Below, piece by piece: positions 15,591 to 25,108 of a stretch of DNA of 62,562 nucleotides (the stretch's first letter is position 1; every line of letters begins with the position of its first letter). Location of the stretch: NCBI GenBank assembly GCA_900555035.1, contig USJX01000005.1:1-62562 (forward strand). The letters are read 5' to 3'. This DNA comes from an uncultured Prevotella sp. GTDB taxonomy: Bacteria; Bacteroidota; Bacteroidia; Bacteroidales; Bacteroidaceae. A model generated the notes under the pieces. It was not told the DNA's origin, did not search any database, and saw nothing but the letters and a program-made list of their open reading frames with translations. The translations under genes were made by a program, and so were the position numbers.

Positions 15591-16360
15591 TGGCTGAAAA
15601 TATTGATAACAAAGAGAAGAAGGTTGTCATCGAGCTGGACAACGTGAGACGCAACTTCATGGTAGGCGACGAGGTGGTGCATGCCCTGAAGGGCGTGAGC
15701 TTTAAGATATACGAAGGCGAGTTCGTTACCATCATGGGTAAGTCGGGTTCGGGTAAATCTACCCTATTGAACCAGCTGGGATGTCTCGACACGCCATCCA
15801 GCGGCGAATACTATCTGGATGGTGTCAGCGTAAGAAAGATGAGCCGCAACGACCGTGCCATCCTCCGCAACCGCAAGATTGGTTTCATCTTCCAGAACTA
15901 CAACCTTCTTCCGAAGACTACCAGTGTGGAGAATGTGGAGCTGCCACTAATGTACAACCCTTCCGTAACAGCCGAGGAGCGCAAGCAGCGTGCCATCGAA
16001 GCCTTGAAGGCTGTGGGCCTGGGCGAGCGCCTCTATCACAAGAGCAACCAGATGTCGGGTGGACAGATGCAGCGTGTGGCCATCGCCAGAGCTCTGGTGA
16101 ACGACCCTGCCGTGATTCTCGCCGATGAGGCTACGGGTAACCTCGATACCCGAACCAGTTTCGAGATTCTCGTACTCTTCCAGAAGCTCTATGCCGAGGG
16201 AAGAACCATCATCTTCGTGACCCACAACCCAGACATCGCCAACTATTCGAGCCGCAACATCGAGCTGCGAGACGGTCATATCATCAGTGATACCTACAAT
16301 GACCATATCCTCTCGGCAGCCGAAGGCCTTGCCGCATTGCCAGCCAATACGGACGAATAA
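15590..16360 (+). CDS. ABC transporter ATP-binding protein, MacB/LolD type
   Basis: This subunit powers the exporter. Walker A is GKSGSGKST (near residue 50), the signature is SGGQMQRVAIARAL, Walker B is VILADEATGNLD, and the H-loop is FVTHNPDIANY, all intact. The NYNLLPKTTSVENVELPL segment is typical of the MacB/LolD subfamily. In MacB of E. coli the ATPase and permease are fused; here they are two genes, 18 bases apart. 256 residues is the usual length. Confidence 0.93.
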   Translation: MAENIDNKEKKVVIELDNVRRNFMVGDEVVHALKGVSFKIYEGEFVTIMGKSGSGKSTLLNQLGCLDTPSSGEYYLDGVSVRKMSRNDRAILRNRKIGFIFQNYNLLPKTTSVENVELPLMYNPSVTAEERKQRAIEALKAVGLGERLYHKSNQMSGGQMQRVAIARALVNDPAVILADEATGNLDTRTSFEILVLFQKLYAEGRTIIFVTHNPDIANYSSRNIELRDGHIISDTYNDHILSAAEGLAALPANTDE

Positions 16361-16378
16361 TATAAAAATTAGAATAAT

Positions 16379-17617
16379 ATGAATTATCAGAATCTTTTAA
16401 AGATAGCCCTCCGAGCGATAGCAGCCAACAAGATGCGCTCCTTCCTCACAGCCCTGGGTATCATCATCGGTATCGCAGCCGTGATTACGATGCTTGCCAT
16501 CGGACAGGGAAGTAAGGCGAGCATCAAGGCGAACATCGCCGAGATGGGTTCCAATATGATCATGATTTCGCCGGGTGCCGACATGAGAGGCGGTGTAAGA
16601 CAGGATGCCTCATCGATGGAGACCCTGAAGCAGACAGATTATCAGACCATCAAGGATGAGTGCAACTATATCAGTGCCATCTCGCCTACCGTAAACAGCG
16701 CCGGACAGTGGATCTACGGCAACAACAATACCCAGAGCAGCATCTATGGCGTGAACCAGGATTATCTCAGCATTCGACAGTTGAAAGTAGCTGACGGAGA
16801 AATGTTTACCGATGCCGACATCAAGGCGGCAGCCAAGGTTTGCATCCTGGGCCAGACGGTGGTAGATTACCTTTTTCCTGACGGCAGCGACCCTATCGGC
16901 AAGGTGGTGCGCTTCAACAGCATCCCATTCCGTGTGGTAGGCGTACTCAAGAAGAAGGGCTACAACAGTATGGGTATGGACCAGGACGACCTGGTGCTGG
17001 CACCATACACCACCGTGATGAAACGAATCCTGGCACAGACTTACCTGGGCGGCATCGTATGCTCGGCCATTACCGAGGAGGCTTCGCAGCCAGCACAAGA
17101 CCAGATTAGCGACATCCTGCGCCGCAACCACAAACTGAAGGATGCCACCGCCACCACAGAGGCAGATGAAGACGACTTCAATATCCGTTCGCAGGAGGAA
17201 ATATCCAGCATGATGAACTCCACCATGTCAACCATCACCATCCTGCTCGGATCCGTGGCAGGCATCTCATTGCTGGTGGGCGGTATCGGAATCATGAACA
17301 TCATGTATGTTTCCGTAACCGAGCGAACCCGGGAGATTGGTCTTAGAATGAGTGTGGGTGCCCGAGGCATCGACATTCTGAACCAGTTTTTGATTGAGGC
17401 TATCCTGCTGTCAGTAACAGGTGGTATCATCGGAGTGATATTGGGCGTGAGTCTATCGCTCAGTCTGAACGCATTTCTGCACATCGCCACGCAGATTGAG
17501 CCATGGAGCATCATCATGAGTTTTGCCGTATGTACCTTTACCGGAGTGTTCTTCGGCTGGTATCCTGCAAAGAAGGCTGCCCGACTCGACCCGATTGAGG
17601 CGATAAGATATGAATAA
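16379..17617 (+). CDS. ABC transporter permease, MacB/FtsX type
   Basis: The permease has the MacB layout: an N-terminal membrane helix (FLTALGIIIGIAAVITMLAI), a large periplasmic domain (about residues 45-280), then three membrane helices containing LLVGGIGIMNIMYVSVTERT and REIGLRMSVGAR. The end, KKAARLDPIEAIRYE, is the family's standard C-terminus. Such systems work by mechanotransmission, expelling peptides, lipids or antibiotics from the periplasm through TolC; the substrate here is unknown. It closes the four-gene operon and is followed by a terminator that overlaps the kdsB promoter. Confidence 0.92.
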   Translation: MNYQNLLKIALRAIAANKMRSFLTALGIIIGIAAVITMLAIGQGSKASIKANIAEMGSNMIMISPGADMRGGVRQDASSMETLKQTDYQTIKDECNYISAISPTVNSAGQWIYGNNNTQSSIYGVNQDYLSIRQLKVADGEMFTDADIKAAAKVCILGQTVVDYLFPDGSDPIGKVVRFNSIPFRVVGVLKKKGYNSMGMDQDDLVLAPYTTVMKRILAQTYLGGIVCSAITEEASQPAQDQISDILRRNHKLKDATATTEADEDDFNIRSQEEISSMMNSTMSTITILLGSVAGISLLVGGIGIMNIMYVSVTERTREIGLRMSVGARGIDILNQFLIEAILLSVTGGIIGVILGVSLSLSLNAFLHIATQIEPWSIIMSFAVCTFTGVFFGWYPAKKAARLDPIEAIRYE

Positions 17618-17630
17618 AATTCGAAATATA

Positions 17631-17662
17631 TTTGGTTAATACAAAATAAAGTTGTACTTTTG
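17631..17662 (+). promoter_or_regulatory. kdsB promoter
   Basis: TTTG (17631-17634), 20 nt, TACTTTTG (17655-17662): exact match to the Bacteroidetes consensus. The -7 element lies in the left arm of the terminator at 17648-17686. The start codon is 125 bases downstream, so the leader is long. Confidence 0.75.
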
Positions 17663-17686
17663 CGTCTGCAAAGTGCAACTTTTTTT
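17648..17686 (+). terminator. Terminator of the TolC-MacAB operon
   Basis: The stem AAAGTTGTACTTTTGC / GCAAAGTGCAACTTT has one bulge and a 4-nt loop and is followed by seven Ts. A transcript started at the kdsB promoter begins near 17666-17669 and lacks the left arm, so it should escape this terminator. Confidence 0.8.
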
Positions 17687-17787
17687 GTTGCCGGAAAGAT
17701 TCAGGAAAGATTCTGAAAATATTTAAGAAGGTTACAGGAAAGAAGCACCGAGCAGAAAGAAAGTAAACATTTAAAAGACAGACAATT

Positions 17788-18537
17788 ATGAGATTTATAG
17801 GAATCATTCCAGCGCGATACGCCTCAACGCGTTTCCCAGGCAAGCCACTCGCCATGCTTGGTGGCAAGCCAGTAATTCAGCACGTTTATGAAAAAGTAGC
17901 AGCCGTCTTGGAGGAAGCCTACGTGGCTACCGATGACGAGCGCATCTTCAATGCCGTGGAGGCTTTCGGCGGCAAGGCAGTGATGACACGCACCGACCAC
18001 AAGAGCGGTACCGACCGTATTGAGGAAGCCATCGAGAAGATTGGCGGCGATTGGGATGTCATCGTCAATGTGCAGGGCGATGAGCCTTTCGTGGCAAAGA
18101 GCCAGTTGGAAACCATCTGCCATTGCTTCGACGACCCAACTACCCAGATTGCTACCCTGGGCAAGGCATTTACATCGATGGATGCCGTGGAGAATCCAAA
18201 CAGTCCGAAGATTGCCGTGAGCAACCAGGGCTTTGCCCTCTACTTCTCCCGCAGCGTCATCCCATACGTAAGAGGCAAAGAGCGTAAAGACTGGCTCAAC
18301 AACTTCCCTTACCTGAAGCATCTGGGCATATATGCTTACCGCAAGGAAGTGCTCAAGGAAGTAACCCAGTTGCCACAGAGTTCTCTGGAGATTGCAGAGA
18401 GCCTGGAGCAGTTGCGCTGGTTGCAGAACGGATATAAGATTAAGGTGGGAACCACCGATGTGGAGACCGTGGGCATTGATACCCCAGAAGACTTGGAGAG
18501 AGCGGAGAAATTCTTGCATAATAATATTAATAGTTGA
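17788..18537 (+). CDS. kdsB: 3-deoxy-manno-octulosonate cytidylyltransferase
   Basis: KdsB activates Kdo with CTP to give CMP-Kdo for the inner core of lipopolysaccharide, in the cytoplasm. The sequence has IIPARYASTRFPGKPLAML at the start (nucleotide-binding loop), ATDDERI, VNVQGDEPF, and FSRSVIPYVR, followed by the HLGIYAYR segment, all characteristic. 249 residues is the normal length. It is followed by tilS after 57 bases and may be cotranscribed with it. The gene ends inside a 14-bp tandem repeat. Confidence 0.95.
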   Translation: MRFIGIIPARYASTRFPGKPLAMLGGKPVIQHVYEKVAAVLEEAYVATDDERIFNAVEAFGGKAVMTRTDHKSGTDRIEEAIEKIGGDWDVIVNVQGDEPFVAKSQLETICHCFDDPTTQIATLGKAFTSMDAVENPNSPKIAVSNQGFALYFSRSVIPYVRGKERKDWLNNFPYLKHLGIYAYRKEVLKEVTQLPQSSLEIAESLEQLRWLQNGYKIKVGTTDVETVGIDTPEDLERAEKFLHNNINS

Positions 18538-18568
18538 TAGTTTATAGTTGACAGTTTATAGTTTACAG
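18533..18568. repeat. 14-bp tandem repeat across the kdsB stop codon
   Basis: GTTGATAGTTTATA (18533-18546), GTTGACAGTTTATA (18547-18560) and a partial third copy (18561-18568). The kdsB stop codon TGA (18535-18537) is inside the first unit. Confidence 0.75.
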
Positions 18569-18594
18569 ATAAGAGATAGGAGTTACAGGGAAAG

Positions 18595-20019
18595 ATGAAG
18601 ATGAATCAGATAGAGAATATCGTGAATAATTACATCGTGCGCCACAACATGTGGAAGCACGATGGTCTTTATATTGTGGCCCTTTCGGGAGGAGCAGACA
18701 GCGTAGCCTTGCTGCTCATCCTGAAAAGCATCGGCATGCCCATAGAGGCCGCCCATTGTAACTTCCATCTGCGTGGCGAAGAAAGCGACCGCGATGAACA
18801 ATTCTGCGTAAACCTGTGCGAGCGTGAAGGCATTGCCCTGCACCGCATCCATTTCGACACATTTACCTATGCCGAAAAGCACAAGATAAGCATCGAGATG
18901 GCGGCACGCGACCTGCGATATCGCTATTTCGCCCAACTCGCCAAAGACATCGAAGCCGATGGCATCTGCGTGGCTCACCATCGTGACGACAATGTGGAGA
19001 CCCTCCTGCTCAATCTGCTCAGAGGCTCGGGCGTGGATGGACTCGCTGCCATCGCACCTAAAAACGGCAACATCCTGCGACCGCTGCTCTGCATCAGTCG
19101 CCAGGATGTGCTCGACTATCTGGCAGAAAGAAATCAGGACTACGTCACCGATTCCACGAATCTGGAAGATGATGCCCTGCGCAACAAAATCCGCCACCAT
19201 GTGATTCCGCTGCTTGAAACGCTGAATCCGGCAGCAAAAGACAACATCGCCCAATCGGCAAAGTATCTGCGACAAGCCAAGCTGATGCTCGACAATATGG
19301 AGAAAGACTTCGAACATCACGGATATGATATAGAGCAGACGGAAAATGATATAAAACAGAGCGAAACCGGTGATGACAGCAAAGTAATCTTCATCGACAA
19401 AGCCCCTATCATGAAGGCGGCAAGTCAGGAATTCATGCTTCACAAGTGCATCGGCAACTATGGCTTTCATGGCGACATCATCGACAACATCATCGTCAGT
19501 CTGAGAAATCCAGACGGCGGTGTAGGCAAGGTTTGGAAAAGTAATGACTATATGCTAGCCATCGACCGGGAGCAACTGCTCATTACTCCTTTAAATACGT
19601 TGGAAAACTTGCAGAAAGAGCGGGAATTCCGACTCCCCGAAGAAGGAAACTACACACTTGGAGGCAATACAAAAATCAGAATCCGACGCTACCAGCGAAC
19701 CGACGACTTTGCACCAAGCAAAGAGCACCATCGCATCACGCTGGATGCCAACAAGGTAAGTTTCCCTCTCACCTACCGACTCGCTGCGCAAGGAGACCGC
19801 TTCCAGCCATTCGGCATGAAGGGAACCAAACTGATAAGCGATTATCTTACCGACCGCAAACGTAACTACATGGAAAAGATGAGCCAACATGTATTGACCG
19901 ACAGGAAAGGAGAAATTATCTGGCTCATAGGTGAAAGGACATCAGATGGAAGCAAAATCACTCCACAAACCGAATCTATCCTTGAGATAGAACTTGTGAA
20001 GAACGCAGATGCCCGATGA
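18595..20019 (+). CDS. tilS: tRNA(Ile)-lysidine synthase
   Basis: TilS modifies C34 of the minor tRNA(Ile2) to lysidine so that it reads AUA. The PP-loop SGGADSVALLLIL lies near residue 30, followed by AHCNFHLRGEESDRDE, the AHHRDDNVETLLLNLLRGSG helix segment and RPLLCISRQDVLDYL, all hallmark TilS sequences. The C-terminal part (from about residue 350) with RFQPFGMKGTKLISDYL is the substrate-binding domain, so this is the long form (474 residues). The start could be ATG 18595 or 18601; GGGAAAG fits either. Confidence 0.94.
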   Translation: MKMNQIENIVNNYIVRHNMWKHDGLYIVALSGGADSVALLLILKSIGMPIEAAHCNFHLRGEESDRDEQFCVNLCEREGIALHRIHFDTFTYAEKHKISIEMAARDLRYRYFAQLAKDIEADGICVAHHRDDNVETLLLNLLRGSGVDGLAAIAPKNGNILRPLLCISRQDVLDYLAERNQDYVTDSTNLEDDALRNKIRHHVIPLLETLNPAAKDNIAQSAKYLRQAKLMLDNMEKDFEHHGYDIEQTENDIKQSETGDDSKVIFIDKAPIMKAASQEFMLHKCIGNYGFHGDIIDNIIVSLRNPDGGVGKVWKSNDYMLAIDREQLLITPLNTLENLQKEREFRLPEEGNYTLGGNTKIRIRRYQRTDDFAPSKEHHRITLDANKVSFPLTYRLAAQGDRFQPFGMKGTKLISDYLTDRKRNYMEKMSQHVLTDRKGEIIWLIGERTSDGSKITPQTESILEIELVKNADAR

Positions 20020-20085
20020 AAAGAGAAAAGACGAGAAAGAAAAAAAGAATAAGAGAGGATAGAAGAAACTGGGAAGGAATTGAAA

Positions 20086-21798
20086 ATGACAAACATCAGA
20101 AAAAGAGGCATCGGAATAGCCGGTGCCTCATTGATTATTCTACTTTTAGCTATGGGATACTGGACTTATTGCTGCCTGAATCCCTCAAGAGAAAAGGTGC
20201 AGACCGCCAAGGCCCGTATTGAAGCCTATAGCTGCTACGAGATAAGAAGAGGCGACAAGACCTTATTGCGCTTCGACGAAGAAACCACCACCCTGGCAGC
20301 AGTCTTCATGAACCGCTGGGCGCTGGTGCCATCCTGCCAGGGACGACTCGCCGCATCCTACAATGCCAACATCACCCGAAACAAATACAAGGGGCTGGAT
20401 GCCGACAGCGTACTGACTCAGAAGGTAGATTCACTGGACAGTCTCTACAAAGATGCGAAATGGAAAGAGAGCGAACTTGCCTACTACATCCACTCGCACA
20501 GTGTGATGGACTTGGGTTACAACCGAATCTGCGCTTTTGAGAACCGTGAGAAGGTGTTGAGGGATTCTGCCAAGAAGATGCTCGACTCCTTACACCATAT
20601 CCAAGGCAGTGCAGCAGCGAGAAAGCCTTCCAACGGTAAGGAAAAGCTAGAACTGGTACACCTTATTATATATAAGGCCTTCTACACAGACAAAGAAGGA
20701 AAGACCCGCAGCGAAGATTGCAAGCTCATCAAGATGATGGACGGAAAGGACACCCAAGGATGCAACCTCTTCCAGCTGGCATCAGAAACCACACCAAACG
20801 GCATCTTCGGCATAGCGCCCCGCACGGCAGCAGGGCTCGTAACCCTACAGGGGGCTACCCACAGAAAGACCATCGACTATGATCTGAGACCCGATTCGCT
20901 GGGCTATTTCTCAGGATCATACGACAGTCTGTACCAAGCCGAAGGCTATGGTGTATGGATGGGACACGACGGCACCTACTACGAGGGCGAATGGAAAGAC
21001 GGCGAAAGAAACGGTTGGGGATTCAGCATCGCCCCTAAAAAACCGCTGAGAGTGGGCGAATGGAAAGCCGACAAATACAAGGGCGAACGCCTGGTCTATA
21101 CCTCGCAGCGCATCTATGGCATCGACATTTCCAAATACCAGCATGGAAAAGGAAAGAAGAAATACCCTATCGACTGGAAGCGTCTGCGCATCACCCACTT
21201 GGGAACCATCAGCAAGAAGACCGTAAACGGAAACGTAGATTTCCCTATCAGATATATCTACATCAAGAGTACCGAAGGAAAATCTATCGTTAATCCTTTC
21301 TACAAGAAAGACTATAGCGATGCCCGCAGACACGGCTATCATGTAGGAACTTATCATTTCTTCAGCACCAGAAGCTCGGCTGTGGAACAGGCAAACCACT
21401 TTTTGCGACATAGCCATATACTACGTGGCGACTTCCCGCCTGTCCTGGATTTAGAACCATTCCCAAGTCAGATTAAGCAGATTGGAGGTCCGAATGTACT
21501 CTTCGCAAGGGTAAGAACATGGCTCCGACTGGTAGAAAGAGCCACCGGCACGAAACCTATCCTCTACATCAGTCAGATGTTCGTAAACCGGTATCTGCCC
21601 CTAGCCCCCGACCTGAAGCGCGACTACCAGGTATGGATAGCCCGATATGGCGAATACAAGCCTGATATTCACCTGGTTTATTGGCAGCTATGCCCCGATG
21701 GAAGAGTTGCCGGCATACATGGAACCGTAGATATCAACGTATTCAATGGTTACCAAAAAACATTCGATAAATTCGCTAAGAATGAAGCAGTTAGATAA
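20086..21798 (+). CDS. GH25 lysozyme-family protein with MORN-like repeat
   Basis: From the N-terminus there is a membrane anchor or uncleaved signal (GIAGASLIILLLAMGYWTY), an unrecognised region to about residue 280, a MORN-like segment (YEGEWKDGERNGWGF, then GEWKADKYKGE), and from about residue 345 a GH25 muramidase domain. Catalytic-type residues are visible in GIDISKYQ and in PPVLDLEPFP (the DxE pair). GH25 enzymes cut the glycan chains of peptidoglycan. The fusion order is unusual. ATG 20086 follows GGAAGG by 8 bases; an in-frame TTG at 20080 is less likely. The protein is 570 residues. Confidence 0.82.
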   Translation: MTNIRKRGIGIAGASLIILLLAMGYWTYCCLNPSREKVQTAKARIEAYSCYEIRRGDKTLLRFDEETTTLAAVFMNRWALVPSCQGRLAASYNANITRNKYKGLDADSVLTQKVDSLDSLYKDAKWKESELAYYIHSHSVMDLGYNRICAFENREKVLRDSAKKMLDSLHHIQGSAAARKPSNGKEKLELVHLIIYKAFYTDKEGKTRSEDCKLIKMMDGKDTQGCNLFQLASETTPNGIFGIAPRTAAGLVTLQGATHRKTIDYDLRPDSLGYFSGSYDSLYQAEGYGVWMGHDGTYYEGEWKDGERNGWGFSIAPKKPLRVGEWKADKYKGERLVYTSQRIYGIDISKYQHGKGKKKYPIDWKRLRITHLGTISKKTVNGNVDFPIRYIYIKSTEGKSIVNPFYKKDYSDARRHGYHVGTYHFFSTRSSAVEQANHFLRHSHILRGDFPPVLDLEPFPSQIKQIGGPNVLFARVRTWLRLVERATGTKPILYISQMFVNRYLPLAPDLKRDYQVWIARYGEYKPDIHLVYWQLCPDGRVAGIHGTVDINVFNGYQKTFDKFAKNEAVR

Positions 21799-21867
21799 AA
21801 TATTAAAAAACCAAGACTTTTTGGTTAAATAATGTTATCGAAAGCAACAACCTATCGAATATTTTAC

Positions 21868-21875
21868 TATCTTTG
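21868..21875 (+). promoter_or_regulatory. -7 element for rpoD
   Basis: TATCTTTG fits TAnnTTTG and lies 38 bases before the rpoD start. No clear TTTG stands at the -33 position. Confidence 0.5.
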
Positions 21876-21913
21876 CATTATCGTGCAACTAAAAGAAAGA
21901 GGGAATAGTTATT

Positions 21914-22786
21914 ATGAGACAGCTGAAGATACAGAAAAGTATAACCAATCGAAATAGTGAGGCACTCGATAAGTATCTGGTGGAGATAGGCAGAGCTCCT
22001 ATGATTTCCATCGATGAAGAGATAGAACTGGCCCAAATCATCCGCAAGGGTGGCAGAGCCGGAGAGAGAGCCAAGAACAAGTTGGTGGAAGCCAACCTGC
22101 GATTTGTTGTGTCTGTAGCCAAGCAATACCAGCATCAGGGACTCACCCTCACCGACCTGATTGACGAAGGTAACATCGGACTCATCAAGGCGGCAGAGCG
22201 ATTTGACGAGACCAGAGGTTTCAAGTTCATCTCGTACGCCGTATGGTGGGTTCGCCAGAGTATCCTTCAGGCAATAGCCGAGCAGAGTCGCATCGTGAGA
22301 CTACCTTTGAACCAGGTAGGTTCGCTCAACAAGGTGAACCAGGAAATCAACAAGTTTGAACAGGAGAACCAGCGACGCCCTAGCGTGCAGGAAATCTCTG
22401 CAAGAACCGGAGTAGATGAAGATAAAATCACGCAGAGCATCATGGCAAGCGGACATCACGTGAGCATCGATGCCCCATTTGGTGAAGATGAAGACAACTC
22501 CATGGTAGATGTGATGGCAAGTGGCGATGACAGCCGCACCGACAAGCATGTGGACCATGAGAGTATGGCTCAGGAACTGAAGCAGGTGCTCAAAAAGTGT
22601 CTCAAGGACCGGGAGCGCAAGATAGTCTGCGCATGCTTCGGCATCGATGAGCCCGAAAAGGGCCTGGAGGAAATCGGCGACAAGATGGGACTGACCCGTG
22701 AACGCGTACGCCAGATAAGAGAAAAAAGCATCACCAAGCTCAGGGAATCGGGGAAAATAGGTATTCTCATGAAGTATCTGGGGTAA
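21914..22786 (+). CDS. rpoD: RNA polymerase primary sigma factor, Bacteroidetes type
   Basis: The protein directs RNA polymerase to housekeeping promoters such as those seen across this window. Region 1.2 is DKYLVEIGRAPMISIDEE, region 2 has FVVSVAKQYQHQGLTLTDL, GNIGLIKAAERFD and FISYAVWWVRQSILQAI, region 3 runs about residues 140-200, and region 4 ends with GLTRERVRQIREKSITKLR. At 290 residues it lacks the long N-terminal region 1.1 and insertion of E. coli RpoD, as is normal for this phylum. Confidence 0.96.
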   Translation: MRQLKIQKSITNRNSEALDKYLVEIGRAPMISIDEEIELAQIIRKGGRAGERAKNKLVEANLRFVVSVAKQYQHQGLTLTDLIDEGNIGLIKAAERFDETRGFKFISYAVWWVRQSILQAIAEQSRIVRLPLNQVGSLNKVNQEINKFEQENQRRPSVQEISARTGVDEDKITQSIMASGHHVSIDAPFGEDEDNSMVDVMASGDDSRTDKHVDHESMAQELKQVLKKCLKDRERKIVCACFGIDEPEKGLEEIGDKMGLTRERVRQIREKSITKLRESGKIGILMKYLG

Positions 22787-22830
22787 AACCGGCGTACAAA
22801 GATAAAAAGATATAATATTATCGATAAAGA

Positions 22831-22862
22831 TTTGGACATTTACATATAAATTAGTAACTTTG
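22831..22862 (+). promoter_or_regulatory. Promoter of the DUF5686 gene
   Basis: TTTG (22831-22834), 20 nt, TAACTTTG (22855-22862): exact consensus. The start codon follows 46 bases later. Confidence 0.75.
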
Positions 22863-22863
22863 C

Positions 22864-22899
22864 AATCGGGTGCGGCAATAAAGCCACACCCGATTTTTT
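22864..22899 (+). terminator. Terminator-like hairpin at the 5' end of the DUF5686 transcript
   Basis: AATCGGGTG-C-GGC pairs with GCC-A-CACCCGATT around the loop AATAAA, followed by six Ts. It can end rpoD transcription. A transcript from the promoter at 22831-22862 should begin around 22866-22869, within the foot of the hairpin. Confidence 0.75.
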
Positions 22900-22908
22900 C
22901 ATTTCTAT

Positions 22909-25017
22909 ATGAACAGGTATCTACTCAATATCATAACCATGACATTCATGGGATGCAGCCTGCCGCTTTCGGCAGAAGCCAAGCGACATGGCAGAAGCGA
23001 CGCTCTCACCGACTCGGTGATGTGCCGCATATTCCGCTATGCCCAACAGGTAGATACCACCGGCAGAAGCAACAGTACCAGCTATGCCTATACCAAATTC
23101 CAGATGCGCACCAACAAGCGCAACGCTACACTCATGCTCGTGCCTACCATGTATGCCGTATCGCATGGAGCCGGAAGAAAGTTTATCACTGAATTCTACA
23201 ACCGCGTGGTAGTAGATGAAAAAGGCGTGCCACATATCAGCAGGCTGCTCAACCTCAGCACCATCCCCCATCACAGAAACACGATGACATCGATGCTGAA
23301 CTACATGACGCCAAACGTTTATGGAGAAACGCTCTTCCAGGAGAACATCCTGTCGCCTTTCCATCGCACCAACAAGAGATACTACAAATATGCGGTCACT
23401 CCCCTGCCATACGGAATGGCACAGGTTTATGCCTATCCGCGCATCAAGAACACGCAGCTGGTAGAAACACGAGCCATCGTACACATCAAGAACGGACAGA
23501 TTTATCTCTGCGACTTCGAGGGAGAATACGACATGACCCGTTTCTATATCTCGCTGACAATGGGCAAAGAGGGGTTCAAGACCCTGGGATCCATCAAATG
23601 CGACATGAGAGCCAACTTCCAGTTTATGGGAAACAAGATAACGGGCAAATACACCACCATCTACGACCTGCCAAAGGTGCTGAGCGACAGCCTCAACAAT
23701 GTGGAGGACACCACCCTGATGGCAAAAGTGCGGCCTGTAAAGCTCAACACCGACGAGGAGATGATATACCGTGCATACTACGACAAGATGGAACGCCGGA
23801 AACTGCATATAGAGGGAGAAGGTGTAGAAGAGAAGAAAAACAATATAGTGAAAGATGTATTGTGGGATGTGGTGGGCGACAATCTGCTCAACCGCATATC
23901 AAGCGGATTCGGCAAGCAAAGTCAGGGCTATTTCAGAATCGACCCTATCTTCAACCCGCTCTATATGGGTTACTCACAAAAGAAGGGAGTGGTATATAAG
24001 TTCAACCTGAGAGGAGAATATGCCTTCAACCACAACCTGCAAATATCACTGGGCATCAAGGGCGGTTACAGTTTTAAGCAGCACCGCTTCTATATCAACG
24101 TGCCTGCCAGATTCAACTACAACGCCAAGCACGAGGGATACCTGCAGTTCCAGGTGGGTAACGGCAACCGCATCAACACCAACCGAGTGGCAAGAAAGGC
24201 TCTGGGATACATCGAGTCGAAAGACAGCGTGGGCGACTTCTCGCCTAGCATCATCCCTGCCATCAAGGATGGGAAGACCAACTATACGGAATTCAAGGAC
24301 CAGTATATGCGACTGACCAACCACTGGCGCTTCAATCAGAATTGGGCGTTCGAGATGGGTATGGTTTCGCACAACCGTGTGGCCGTGAGACCGGAGTTTT
24401 ACCACAAGATAGGTTATCCCGACAAATACAAGTCGGTGGCACCTGCCGTAGGACTGGAATGGAGGCCTCAGGGCGAGAAGGGAATCATACTGAAGTTTGA
24501 TTACGAACAAGGTATCAAGAAACTCTTTGGCGGAAACATCGACTATGGCAGAGCAGAGTTTGATGCACAAACCATCCTCTACGCATCCCGCCGCCGCTCC
24601 TACTCCATGCGTTTCGGCACAGGATTCTACACCCTGCGAACAGCCCACTGGGATTTCGTGGATTACACCAACTTCCACGACAACAACATACCGGGTGGAT
24701 GGAACGATGAATGGAGTGGCGACTTCGAACTGCTGTCTTCGCAGTGGTACAATGCCAGCGACTACTATCTGCGTGCCAACTGCACCTACGAAGCCCCCAT
24801 CATACTGTCGGCATGGCTGCCCCTGGTGGGAAGATATTTCGAGAAAGAACGATTCTACATCAGCGGTCTGGTGGTTAAACACCTTACGCCTTATACGGAA
24901 TGGGGATACGGACTGAGCACCCGCCTGGTATCACTGGGCTTCTTTGCCGCCTTCAGGGAGTATAAGTTTGATGGCGTAGGCTGTCGCATCGGCTTCGAAC
25001 TATTCAGAAACTGGTAA
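22909..25017 (+). CDS. DUF5686 family outer-membrane protein
   Basis: A signal peptide (MNRYLLNIITMTFMGCSLPL, cut near AEA) leads into a 700-residue chain. The first half is periplasmic in character (YAYTKFQMRTNKRNATLML, later FCEGEYDMTRF-like beta segments); the second half has repeated aromatic strands and a terminal strand GCRIGFELFRNW, typical of an outer-membrane barrel ending in an aromatic residue. This follows the DUF5686 build common in Bacteroidetes, though the N-terminal carboxypeptidase-like domain of many members is absent or very divergent. The function is unknown. Confidence 0.75.
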   Translation: MNRYLLNIITMTFMGCSLPLSAEAKRHGRSDALTDSVMCRIFRYAQQVDTTGRSNSTSYAYTKFQMRTNKRNATLMLVPTMYAVSHGAGRKFITEFYNRVVVDEKGVPHISRLLNLSTIPHHRNTMTSMLNYMTPNVYGETLFQENILSPFHRTNKRYYKYAVTPLPYGMAQVYAYPRIKNTQLVETRAIVHIKNGQIYLCDFEGEYDMTRFYISLTMGKEGFKTLGSIKCDMRANFQFMGNKITGKYTTIYDLPKVLSDSLNNVEDTTLMAKVRPVKLNTDEEMIYRAYYDKMERRKLHIEGEGVEEKKNNIVKDVLWDVVGDNLLNRISSGFGKQSQGYFRIDPIFNPLYMGYSQKKGVVYKFNLRGEYAFNHNLQISLGIKGGYSFKQHRFYINVPARFNYNAKHEGYLQFQVGNGNRINTNRVARKALGYIESKDSVGDFSPSIIPAIKDGKTNYTEFKDQYMRLTNHWRFNQNWAFEMGMVSHNRVAVRPEFYHKIGYPDKYKSVAPAVGLEWRPQGEKGIILKFDYEQGIKKLFGGNIDYGRAEFDAQTILYASRRRSYSMRFGTGFYTLRTAHWDFVDYTNFHDNNIPGGWNDEWSGDFELLSSQWYNASDYYLRANCTYEAPIILSAWLPLVGRYFEKERFYISGLVVKHLTPYTEWGYGLSTRLVSLGFFAAFREYKFDGVGCRIGFELFRNW

Positions 25018-25108
25018 CTCTACGCATCACAAGAGAATAGCTCCCTTCACAATACCCATCACAGGGGGGCTTTCACTTCAACCAATCAAGAACAAAAAGA
25101 AACAAGAT

